From NCBI GenBank assembly GCA_025331565.1, contig JAFREQ010000041.1, positions 1 through 64,000 of the forward strand: 64,000 nt of DNA. The letters are read 5' to 3'. Every line of letters begins with the position of its first letter. The stretch's first letter is position 1. A program made the position numbers and the translations under genes. Positions 24,001 through 33,510 of this stretch are shown here, one piece after another. The notes beneath the pieces were generated by a model that was not told where the DNA came from, searched no databases, and saw only the letters and a program-made list of their open reading frames with translations. The DNA is from Holacanthus passer (lineage: Eukaryota > Chordata > Actinopteri > Pomacanthidae).

Positions 24001-25071
24001 TGCTAAACCCCATAGTACACAAGAAGGGGAGGCACATCTGACTGACATTTTGGAAAACACATTGACTAATCGGTGGATATATCATTTGTTGCAAACCCAT
24101 GAAAACATGTATTTTGCAGAATTTGTGACCTTTTTAAAGTTACCACGAATCAGAATATTGAAATATCATCTTCATGTTAGTATGTTTGTAGGCAGCTGGC
24201 CAGATTTGGTCAGATAAAGACATTAGTGCACACACATATTAGGGTCGTTGGCTGAGCAACTTTCACTCGAATGAAAGGGCTGCCCTGTTTGAACACCTCA
24301 TCAATTGTTTAATATATTCATGCTTGAATAGTGGCAAGGACTTGGGCGGCTTGCTTGCTCCTAGCATCCCCCTAACATTCAGGTAGCTTGCTATATAGTG
24401 TTCCAAATAAATAAATTAAAATGTGAACAGATTATTAGATCAATATCATTTGCATGGCATGCACCCTGATATTACAAATACAGAAGCTAGGCCGTAGTCT
24501 GTCTTCATGAGTGTGATGTCACGCAAGAACAACTCCTGCTTTATTCCAGTTGTTTCATTTTGCCCTGTTCTTGTTATCCTATATAACTCTCTTACTTGCT
24601 TAAAGGCAAAAAAGATCAAAGATGAACAGTTCATGTATCTGTCAATATGTCAGGACCTATGAAAGAGAAGGATCTGACCCCTGGGACAGTGTTTCCAGTC
24701 CTGGGCACACTGCTCTTCTTTCTGCCTGAGCGCTACAGAGAGAAGCTCTGCTGCATCACTCCTCTGGCTCAGAAGGTACGCTCATATTTACATTATTTGA
24801 TACTTTGTTGTGCTTTCCTCTACTTTTCACCATAACCTGAGCTTTCAATATTGTCCTTGTTGATTAGCCCATAGAAATCAACACACAGCCTTATCATATG
24901 GCCAAGAAAGACAGCAATGGAGGAGCTTACTGCAAAGAGGACACAGTCACGGAGGACAAAGAGACAGAGAGTGACAGAGCCCAAACAGAAGAGGAAGACT
25001 TGGAAACAACAACAAACGTCCTTCCCTCGTGTCAACTGGCAGCTCACACAGTTCAGGAGACGGCCTTGTGA
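18005..25071 (+). CDS. slc5a6: Sodium-dependent multivitamin transporter (SMVT)
   Basis: Plasma-membrane Na+ symporter of the SLC5 family that imports biotin, pantothenate and lipoate. Sixteen coding exons: 18005-18130, 18259-18480, 18954-19019, 19757-19808, 19936-20003, 20135-20289, 20448-20588, 20972-21101, 21210-21298, 22038-22150, 22265-22332, 22589-22675, 22919-23103, 23239-23342, 24654-24775, 24868-25071. The frame stays open across all 16 and gives 643 aa (human 635). The start (CACCATGG) has a strong Kozak context and precedes TM1 (VDYVIFVLLLVASAGIGLF). SMVT signatures include LLATFQSAVAILGAPSE, GVNQAQVQRYLSS, SAFNSLATVTMEDL and FGMVGGPLLG. Two N-glycosylation sequons (about N474 and N483) lie in the extracellular loop after the GAVVGL helix. 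The last exon encodes an acidic cytosolic tail ending ETAL*, a PDZ-ligand like the ETSL of human SMVT. It is convergent with tcf23. Confidence 0.97.
23405..24140. repeat. MITE-like element in slc5a6 intron
   Basis: Starts near TTTAAAGGTGATATTATGCT, a frequent left end of fish MITEs. An inverted, diverged version (ACCTTTTTAAAGTT) occurs near 24,130-24,143. The body has no transposase. The open frame at 23,664-24,041 lies wholly inside it and is not a gene. Confidence 0.35.
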
Positions 25072-28000
25072 TCCTTTTTTCCCCTACTGGAAACACGCAC
25101 AAGACGCACACATACACACTTTCACCCCCAACTACTGAAGTAACCAGTTCCTTGGGGGAAAGTGCAGCAAAAGACCATAGATCATAGATGTGAAGTCCAT
25201 CACTAAGTAGAATGTCCTGAAGGTCTACGGCACCAGGTTAGGGTGTTGGTGTCTTACAATGACATAATCAGTTGAATCTGATTATAGAAAAGGCTTATGG
25301 ACTAAAGTATTTGTGTCGGGAAAAGGGGTTTTTATTGGTAACTGGTACTTTTTTTCTCTCAAAAAAACAAAAAAAAAACCCAACTGGAAATCAACTTTTA
25401 CCAGGCTGCACTGAGAGCCCTAATGGCAGCAATCAAAGAAGAAATTAGTCACTTGTTCTCCATTAGTGACACTGATGATACCTGGGTACACACACAGGCT
25501 TTGGGTCTGTCCAGATGTGTGCAGTTTGAAGTTAATAGAGTGGGTAGCTCTCATGCACTATGAGCTGTACCACCCTGACTGAATCCAGTCACTCTGTTTG
25601 ACAAAAGAATCAGGTAGTTAATAGATACAAGATGTAAAATGTGTTATTTTTATAGAGAAGATGGAACCACAGAGTCCCAGAATATGTATAAGAGAATATA
25701 ATATTAAAAAGAGAAGAGAGACAGAACTTCAACAGAAGGCTCGACAGGTCTGTGCTACTATGGTAGTGTAGTGTCTTTACATGGCCTTGGTTTAATACTA
25801 ATAGTCGCCTTCTAGCTGCTACTACATACAGAGTTCACAAAAACAAAGCAGTATGTTGATATTCGAGCAGAGATGGCGTCTCCTGGTGGCAGTTAAATTA
25901 TATGGAGCACAGGAAAACCCTTAACTGCTATCACCATGTTCATACCAACAGTACTTGAGGTGAAGGCAGTCCAGTCAGCGAGCAGAGCTGCGGTCTCCCC
26001 ATGCTCTGTTCTGGTTGTTTCTGCAAAGGAGGCAAAGGAGGTAAATATCATCCACTGGTTCCTGTCCTTTAAGGACTTGTGTTCATGTGATGTGCAACAA
26101 CTCCTTGTGAGATGCCATGGTTAACTCATTCACTGCTCCGTATATAATACACATTCATTAGTTCACTTCATAGTGAGCAGTAAATCAGATTTTTGGACAC
26201 TTTGGAATCATCATTTCCAAATCCTGCATTGTGGGATTGTAAGTAAAGTACTTTTTCGTTCCACTGTTGGAATTTTTGAGGGCACTGTGTAGTATCCAAA
26301 TTTTACACTGAGAATTTGAACACTCAATCAAAATTACAGATGTAGTGCACTATATAGTAAAAAGGGTGGGATGTGTGGAGGCAGCCTCTGTTCTGTTGAA
26401 TTAAAAAGGCACAATGGTACAAAGAGACCAAACTTCCCTTCCTCATGGAGTTCCTGGAAAAGATGGTGATATGATTTTTAGGTGCGAGGATCTCAAAAAT
26501 AGGATTGTTTATTGCTTATTCACATTTTTTTTCAAGTTGCTCTTACAGTGATAAAGTCCTTTCATGCCGTTGGGTTATTGGTTACTTCTTGACCAGCATG
26601 GAGATAAAGAATGCTTATAGCAACCAATGACGCCTCCAATGCACATGAGTATTGTATTAAGATCTATCTTAATATCTGTCTCTCTTAGGCCTGTCTTTTA
26701 AAAAACATGATGGAAGTCGAAGAATGAATCTGGGCAAGGGGAGTTTGTCTTTAGGCCTTTAGTGGAATTGACAGTACACAGTAAAGACCAATGCTGCACA
26801 TTTAATGAATCAGGAAACCAATGTCATCAATGGTAATATGTACTTTTCACATGAAGTCTTTAATCATCAGAACTTAAATGTTTGTGTTTTTGCGAAGTGC
26901 CTCACTGACTGCTCTTTCAATGATCTTTTATTATGTGGGATGTGTTGGCAGCCCTCCATAACTCTGTCTGGTTTTCATGAGCCAGCTGTTGTAACAACAT
27001 AGAACCCACACTTTTGCATTGGTTTATCCCTGCTGCCATCTCTTTAGGGCTGCAACAATTATTTTTATTATTGATTAATCTGATTATTTTCACAAGTAAT
27101 CGTTTAGTCTGTAAAATGTCAAAAATTGTGAAAAATGCTCCTCACAATTTCCCAGAGCCCAAAGTGACACCTTGATGTTGCTTCTTTTTTTTTTTTTAAC
27201 CAGCAGTCCAAAACCCAAAGCTTCTTTCATGTACAAACATAAATGACAAGAAAAGCAGCAAATCCTCACATTTAAAAAGCTGAAACTAGGAAATGTTTAA
27301 CATTTTTTTTCACAGAAGATTGAAATGATTGTTATCCAAATAGTTGTCCAGTAATGTTCTTTAATTTCTAATTCGATGGACTAATAGTTTAAACCACTAA
27401 TTGTTGCAGCTCTACGTCTCATATGACCGCCTGGAATAAAGCACAGCCTGTTCTTCTCACATAGAGAAGCCATCTCTGACCTTAGAGATGTACCCACTCG
27501 AGTTCAGTCACTAACTTGATATATGAAAGTAAAGATGATTCAGCCATCGCTGATAACTTTGTACTTAACACATCTTTGTAAGTGCCCGTCTTTTTTTTAA
27601 ATTCAGGTTGTTGTCAGTGCCAGTATGTGACTGATTTGCGTAAATGTGTAGTTTGAATATTGTCATCATTGTCTCAGCTTTTGGAATCACAGAATTCTTG
27701 ACCATCACCATTTTAGCATTTTCAGTCATCCACTATCATTGTGTAAGAAGAGAGGTCTTGTGTATACAGCGTTGAGTCAGTACTGTCTGTGCTCTTGATA
27801 ATAGACTCCATGGATTCTTCAGCATTCTTAAGCTTGTAATGGCCAAACCAGTCTGACATGTTTCCAAAGAGTTTTCAACCGTTTATGGAGAGCATGCGTG
27901 AAGTACAGTTATACAAGTTACCTGCATCTCATTTAAACAGTCAGTAGCTTTGCTCTATAAGCATTTGTTTTCACTAGCTGAAAACTAAGACATGTGTCAG

Positions 28001-28905
28001 TTGCCTTACACTGTCCTGTTTACATTGATTTGCTGGAGTTGTAGTTTTAAGTACATGCCAGACAATCAAAGTGGCCCAGTTTAGCAGCAGAAAAGAAGCA
28101 GCTTAGTACGTCTCATTTATTGGAAAAGGATCACGGCCTCTCAAGACCACGAGATCCTCTGTATGATGGAATGTTGAGCCCTTTTAGACCAATGTAAGCA
28201 CCAGTCCATTGCAGAACCAACATGTTTGCACTGTCATCCTGATACTCAGAAATACCTCGATTTATCCAAAGCATATAGAATATGAATTTCTTTCATATTT
28301 TGTTTTGTTTACCAACAGAAGGTATGTTTGAGATCATAATTGTATATTTTTGTAACTTCATATAAAGCCTAAGCACATTTCAGGAGCTGAAATGTGGAAT
28401 TCTATATGCAAGAACCATGATTTTTTTTGATTTTTTTTTTTGTAAATGTCAGGCAGTAATGGGAACGTAGCAGTCCACTTTAAGATGTGATAGCATTTTT
28501 AGCATCCTTAGACAGCATTCCACAGGAAATGTTAGTCAAACAGCTCATGTTTTAGTGCTACATCCCATGTGCTAGCCTCTACAGTCACATTTTAAAAAAT
28601 ATTTGAATGGTCGTAGAGCTTTTGAACTCGTTGAATCACATGTGACAATGTGTACTTTATTTATGATTGCATAGTATTGAATCCTTCTCCTTCATACCTG
28701 AAATTACTTGAAGTGTGTGCCTGTAATGTTACCTTAATGATATGCAATATGATAATGATAAACCCCCTTTATAATGTAAGGGAACATATAATTCAAGTGC
28801 TGACATATTATTGCTGTTAAAGATGTCATTTATAAACCCAGACTGGGTGGAGCACTGTGATACTAATGAACATTAACACACCTAATAAAGCACAATAATG
28901 TCAGT
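25072..28905 (+). other. slc5a6: slc5a6 3' UTR and downstream sequence
   Basis: No coding exon follows the stop. Candidate poly(A) signals are AATAAA at about 27,434 and at 28,884-28,889 (CCTAATAAAGCACAATAATG). The second would give a 3' UTR of about 3.8 kb that includes the MITE at 27,046-27,413. Which is used cannot be told from sequence. Confidence 0.35.
27046..27413. mobile_element. MITE with AGRGCTGCAACAATTA terminal inverted repeats
   Basis: Left end AGGGCTGCAACAATTA; right end, reverse-complemented, AGAGCTGCAACAATTA, a 15/16 match. The body is about 370 bp and non-coding, with 'GCAGCAAATCCTCACATTT' shared in inverse orientation with 3031-3335. The target duplication is ambiguous (TA on both sides if the element starts at GGGCTGC). 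Confidence 0.65.
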
Positions 28906-29710
28906 ACTCAGTAGTCCTGCTATTGTAAGAATCTGACTGAAGCCATCAGTTGGCGTAAAGCAGTTTAGATACAGTGTTCATCAGTGAAGAATTATGTTGA
29001 TTTTAATGACCAGGTGAACTTGAGGTCCTCTATAAGTGTGATACATGCTTATTCTATTGATTAGTGGCCTTTAACAGTGAATCAGTTTGGACCACACAAT
29101 AATACAGCTGAGAAGACAGTTTGTGGAGCATGACACTTAGTAATTTCCAGAAACGATAAATATTGTTTTGAACAATATTTATTATATTTGTTCTCCCATC
29201 CACAAGAATTCTTCCAATTATGCATTCCAAAACAAAAACGACAACCCCATAAGCACTGAAGTCGAGATGACTCCTCTGCTTTGGCTGTGCCTTCATTTTG
29301 TGATTTATTTATTTTTAAACTGTGTCCTGATGTCGTTTTCATATATATCCCAGGATTTTGCCATGAATATGAACTCAGTCCCAAACTGTGCAGGAGTGGA
29401 CCAAACCCAGATTTATGAATGAATAAATATGCCACATGGTATGATGGGCAGAGAAAGTCCTGTTGACGGGGGGAATGTGGAACAGAAAACTGGTGCATGC
29501 ACCTTTAATTCAGTGAAAAACTGAACTGACTGCATTTGATTCTGTTGACATGTTTCACTGTTGTTAGATGTATGACTATTAGATTCATACAGTAAGTTCG
29601 ATGTACTTGAATTGAGATATTAAAAATTATGACAAATTCATTAGCATCCACTGTTTTGTGTATTGGTTATATTATTTTAAAAAGTGGCATGTAGCAAAGT
29701 AGCATCTGTT
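28906..29710. other. Intergenic, nothing recognised
   Basis: Region between the likely slc5a6 3' end and the Tc1 element. Overlapping open frames at 29,054-29,498 on the minus strand show no domain and no splice context. Confidence 0.4.
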
Positions 29711-29713
29711 TTA

Positions 29714-29727
29714 GTGCCACCTAGTGG
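29714..29727 (-). promoter_or_regulatory. CTCF-like motif downstream of slc5a6
   Basis: On the minus strand CCACTAGGTGGCAC matches all 14 positions of the core CCASYAGRKGGCRS. It sits 70 bp from the left end of the Tc1 element, in unique sequence. Confidence 0.4.
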
Positions 29728-29797
29728 GAAAACTGTACATTACCTAGTAACTAAAGGGCTGTTTCAAAGTTTTTCATCCATTATTCAGCATTATATA

Positions 29798-31372
29798 CAC
29801 TGCTCAAAAAAATAAAGGGAACACTTAAACAACGCAATGTAACTCCAAGTCAATCACACTTCTGTGAAATCAACCTGTCCAGTTAGGAAGTAACACTGGT
29901 TGTGAATCAATTTCACCTGCTGTTGTGCAAATGGAACAGACAACAGGTGGAAATGAGAGGCAATTAGCAAGACAACCCCTATAAAGGAGTGGTTCTGCAG
30001 GTGGTGACCACAGACCATTTCTCTGTTCTCATCCTTTCTGGCAGATTTTTTTGGTCACTTGTGCATTTTGTCAGTGCTCTCACCCCTAGAGGTAGCATGA
30101 GGTGGTGTCTACAACCCACAGAAGTTGCTCAGGTAGTGCAGCTCATCAAGGATGGCACATCAATGCGAGCTGTGGCAAGAAGGTTTGCTGTGTCTGTCAG
30201 CACAGTGTCCAGAGCATGGAGGAGATACCAGGAGACAGGCCAGTACACCAAGAGATGTGGAGGGGGCCGGAGGAGGGCAACAGCCCAGCAACAGGACCGC
30301 TACTTGCTCCTTTGTGCAAGGAGGAACAGGAGGAGCACTGCCAGAGCCCTGCAAAATGACCTCCAGCAGGCCACTAACGTGCATGTTTCTGCCCAAACTG
30401 TCAGAAACAGACTCCATGAGGGTGGTGTGAGGGCCCGACGTCCACAAGTGGAGCCTGTGCTTACAGCCCAACACCATGCAGGCCGATTGGCATTTGCCAG
30501 AGAACACCACGACTGGCAGATTCGCCATTGGTGCCCTGTGCTCTTCATGGATGAGAGCAGGTTCACACTGAGCACATGTGGCAGACGTGACAGAGTCTGG
30601 AGACGCTGTGGAGAACGTTCTGCTGCCTGCAACATCCTCCAGCATGACCAGTTTGGCAGTGGGTCAGTAATGGTGTGGGGAGACATTTCTTTGGAGGGCC
30701 GCACAGCCCTCCATGTGCTAGCCAGAGGTACCCTGACTGCCATTGATGATGAGATCCTCAGACCCACTGTGAGACCATGTGCTGGTGCAGTGGCCCCTGG
30801 GTTCCTTCTGATGCATGGCAATGCTAGGCCTCATGTGGCTGGAGTGTGTCAGCAGTTCCTGCATGATGAAGGCATTGACGCTATGGACTGGCCTGCCCGT
30901 TCCCCAGACCTGAATCCAATCAAGCACATCTGGAACATCACGTCTCGTTCCATCCACCAATGCCACATTGCACCACAGACTGTCCAGGAGTTGACTGATG
31001 CTTTAATCCAGGTCTGGGAGGAGATCCCTCAGAGAACATCCGCCGCCTCAACAGGAGCATGCCCAGGCGTTGTAGGGAGGTCATACAGGCACGTGGAGGC
31101 CACATACACTACTGAGCCTCATTTTGACTTGAGAAATTTCCACTGAAGTTGGATCAGCCTGTGATGTGATTTTCCACTTTTATTTTGAGTATGATTCCAA
31201 ATCCAGACCTCCATGGGAGAATAATTTTGATTTACATTGATCATTTTTATGTTATATTGTTCTCGATGCATTCCACTATGTAATGAATAAAGATTTTCAA
31301 CTGGAAAATTTCATTCATTGAGATCTAGGATGTGTTGTTTAAGTGTTCCCTTTATTATTTTTTTGAGCGGTG
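29798..31372 (+). mobile_element. Tc1-like transposon, full length (1575 bp)
   Basis: The termini CACTGCTCAAAAAAATAAAG (left) and, reverse-complemented, CACCGCTCAAAAAAATAATA (right) stay alike for about 45 bp, with one substitution and one 3-bp insertion near the ends. TA dinucleotides flank both sides (29,796-97; 31,373-74), as expected for Tc1/mariner insertion. Between them lies one transposase reading frame. It is inserted between slc5a6 and tcf23. Confidence 0.95.
30097..31146 (+). pseudogene. Tc1-like DD34E transposase, inactivated
   Basis: The frame is open from 29,989, but homology begins at the Met at 30,097 (MRWCLQPTEVAQ). The N-terminus has paired helix-turn-helix motifs (GTSMRAVARRFAVSVSTVSR) with an arginine-rich GGGRRRA linker; the DDE domain follows. 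The first catalytic Asp is present (FMDESRF, codon 30,550-30,552). The second Asp is replaced by Gly (LLMHGNARPH, 30,817-30,819). The catalytic Glu is replaced by Lys (DLNPIKHIW, 30,922-30,924). Spacing between the last two is 34 residues. A frameshift near 31,031, probably loss of one G, replaces the normal C-terminus by unrelated residues to 31,146. Three independent lesions make the protein non-functional, although the element's ends look usable. Confidence 0.92.
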
Positions 31373-31374
31373 TA

Positions 31375-32370
31375 CATGCCATAATATCCTGAACGAGGTT
31401 CATGAGTAAATATTACTGCTCCAAAAAACTGCTGTAAAAGTGTTAATGCAATTCAACCACAAGTCCTACAATCATGGCCATATAACTATTACGTTTTAAA
31501 GGTTGGTTGATAATATTTACAAATGATGTCATGATTTATTAGATTCATCCTATTTTGCAGAACATATCAAGTTTAATTCTTTTCTGCTCAAATCCGACTG
31601 AAATTATAGAAAATAGCAAGGTCAAAGGTCAAGTGAGGTTGTAACAGGCTGCTAACGAACAAAAGTGTTTTTCACTGAAAAGAAAAACGTGCTGGTGCAA
31701 TGGGGCTGATGGCGTCACTGTGACTAAACCAAGGTTTCAGAATAAGTTTACCATATTGATTGAAAATGAAAGAACTAGTTTTCCTTCATCATTCATTCGT
31801 CGCTCAAGTTCTATGTGGAAATGCTGGTCCTCACTTGGATGTTTTGAGAAACCAGGATCTTCCTCCTCAGTCAGTGGCTGTCTGATCCCACTCTTATCCT
31901 AGACTCGTCTCCCTTTTCCCCACATGTGACCCCTGTTGGGTCAGAATGACTGTATCTCTGTTGGTTCCTTCTATACAATACATAGTGGCCCTGGAGCACT
32001 TGCCTTAAATTATTGCATAGTATGTTTATTAATTGATACCAGTGCTCCTGTGATGAACAGCTGATTAAAATTATTAGAAAAAGCATCAACATTGATTAAT
32101 ATTAATATAAGCCTGATGCTCTTGCTACTTTTTTGCAACGCCATACTGAGCTTCTTCAAGTGTAAAATGGCAGCATGAAGGTAAACTGAATAGAAAAAAA
32201 GTGGGTAAAAGATGTCCTGGTTCATGATCTCAATCTTACAAGGGTAACATCATTTTAGAAAAGCAGTTATGTATAATCTTATCTCAGACTGATTAAAAAT
32301 GATTCATTCTTAACATTAGCTTTGTTCAGCAGTAGACTTGGTTAAAATAAACATAGGAATAATTTGTCAC
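31375..32370. other. Intergenic, nothing recognised
   Basis: Sequence between the Tc1 element and the polypyrimidine tract. No gene-like frame, RNA or clear repeat. Confidence 0.4.
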
Positions 32371-32377
32371 CATCATC

Positions 32378-32595
32378 CTTTCTTCTTCATCCTCACTTCT
32401 CCCCCCTTTGCTCCACTGCCCCTTTCACATTCATCTCCCCCTCCATTAGCCTCCTGTTTCCTCCTGTCCCGCTTTCTTATTCTTTCTATTTTTGTCTCCA
32501 CAGTCCACTTCTCTTTTCTCCACTCTTTTCCTCCGCCCTCCTCTTCTCCTCTTCATCCTTCTCTCCAGTCATCCTCCTCCCTAACCCTAACCTTC
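32378..32595. repeat. Polypyrimidine tract, about 215 bp
   Basis: The plus strand is almost wholly C and T with rare A/G interruptions, built from CTCC, TTCTCC and CCTCCTC words. The overlapping Ser/Pro/Phe-rich open frames here are composition artefacts. Confidence 0.7.
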
Positions 32596-33039
32596 GCTGT
32601 CATCCTCTCCGTCGACTCAAACCCAGTTCCAGCAGAGGCTCGGGCCAAAGCAAGGGGGAGTGTTGCCTTGGAGTTCCATAAATCCAGCCTGTAATCAGTG
32701 TGTACCGGCCATAATGAGCGGGAGATAGTGAAAATATGTTGATTATCTCCCAGCATGAGGGGATGAGGGGGCAGTTTGGATACAAGTTTTCTTGAAGCTG
32801 TTCCAGTGGCATAAATAGCTGTCTTTACATGGAAGCATAGGCAAAAACACACATACACATTTTGAAGGCAGCCTCAGGGTCTGTAGATAGAGATGCTCCC
32901 TTGGGTGCACCTGTGACTGCTGTGTGTTCTCATATGATATATGTGTTACTGTAGGCACACTGAGCAGTCAACACATATACAATCAACTTTTCTGATTAAC
33001 CATAACTACTAAATAATGGAGTATTCAATTCAATTTATA

Positions 33040-33510
33040 TTTGAATTAAATGTTTAAAATATCTGTCATGAAAAATTGAAATTGTTAAGGTAAAAAGTTA
33101 TTGTTGAATTTGATGTCTTGAAAGAAACAAGTTCCACTAGTTCCATTAGTTGGGATGCCAGTTGTACTTCTCATATGAAAAAACAATTAGACATAATTAT
33201 ATGTTTGTAAAGCAAAATAATAAAAATAAAAAATAAAACAAGAAAAGGCTAAATTTTCTGAAAAAATTTGCAGTTGAAATATTTGAAATTGTTAAAAAAA
33301 AACTGAAAGAAGTTTAAGTGGTGGTTGAGATGCAGTTACTGAAAGAATTTGAAATGAAAGTGGAAGTGCAGGAAAAAAGTTTTAGTTGAAGTGAAAGTAT
33401 TGCATGAAGTTGATGTGTCAATTTTATAAGTGTTCAAGTTCAAGCATTTAAATGAGGTGTAAGTGATAAACTGAGCTGGAAAAGTGCAAAATGAAATGTG
33501 AAATAAGTTT
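33040..33510. repeat. Degenerate GAA/GTTGAA-rich repeat
   Basis: The plus strand is rich in words such as TTGAAATTG, AAGTTGAA, GAAGTGAAAG and GGAAGTGCA without a fixed period, and poor in C. It looks like a decayed minisatellite or low-complexity sequence. Confidence 0.4.

Noticed and set aside
23664..24041. 125-codon open frame in slc5a6 intron
   Set aside because: Lies inside a MITE-like repeat and has no domain; it is not a nested gene.
29082..29498. 138-codon minus-strand frame downstream of slc5a6
   Set aside because: No domain or promoter, overlaps other random frames.
30160..30821. Minus-strand frames of 161 and 173 codons
   Set aside because: Antisense shadows of the GC-richer transposase reading frame.
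32338..32694. Ser/Pro/Phe-rich frames
   Set aside because: Composition artefact of the polypyrimidine tract.
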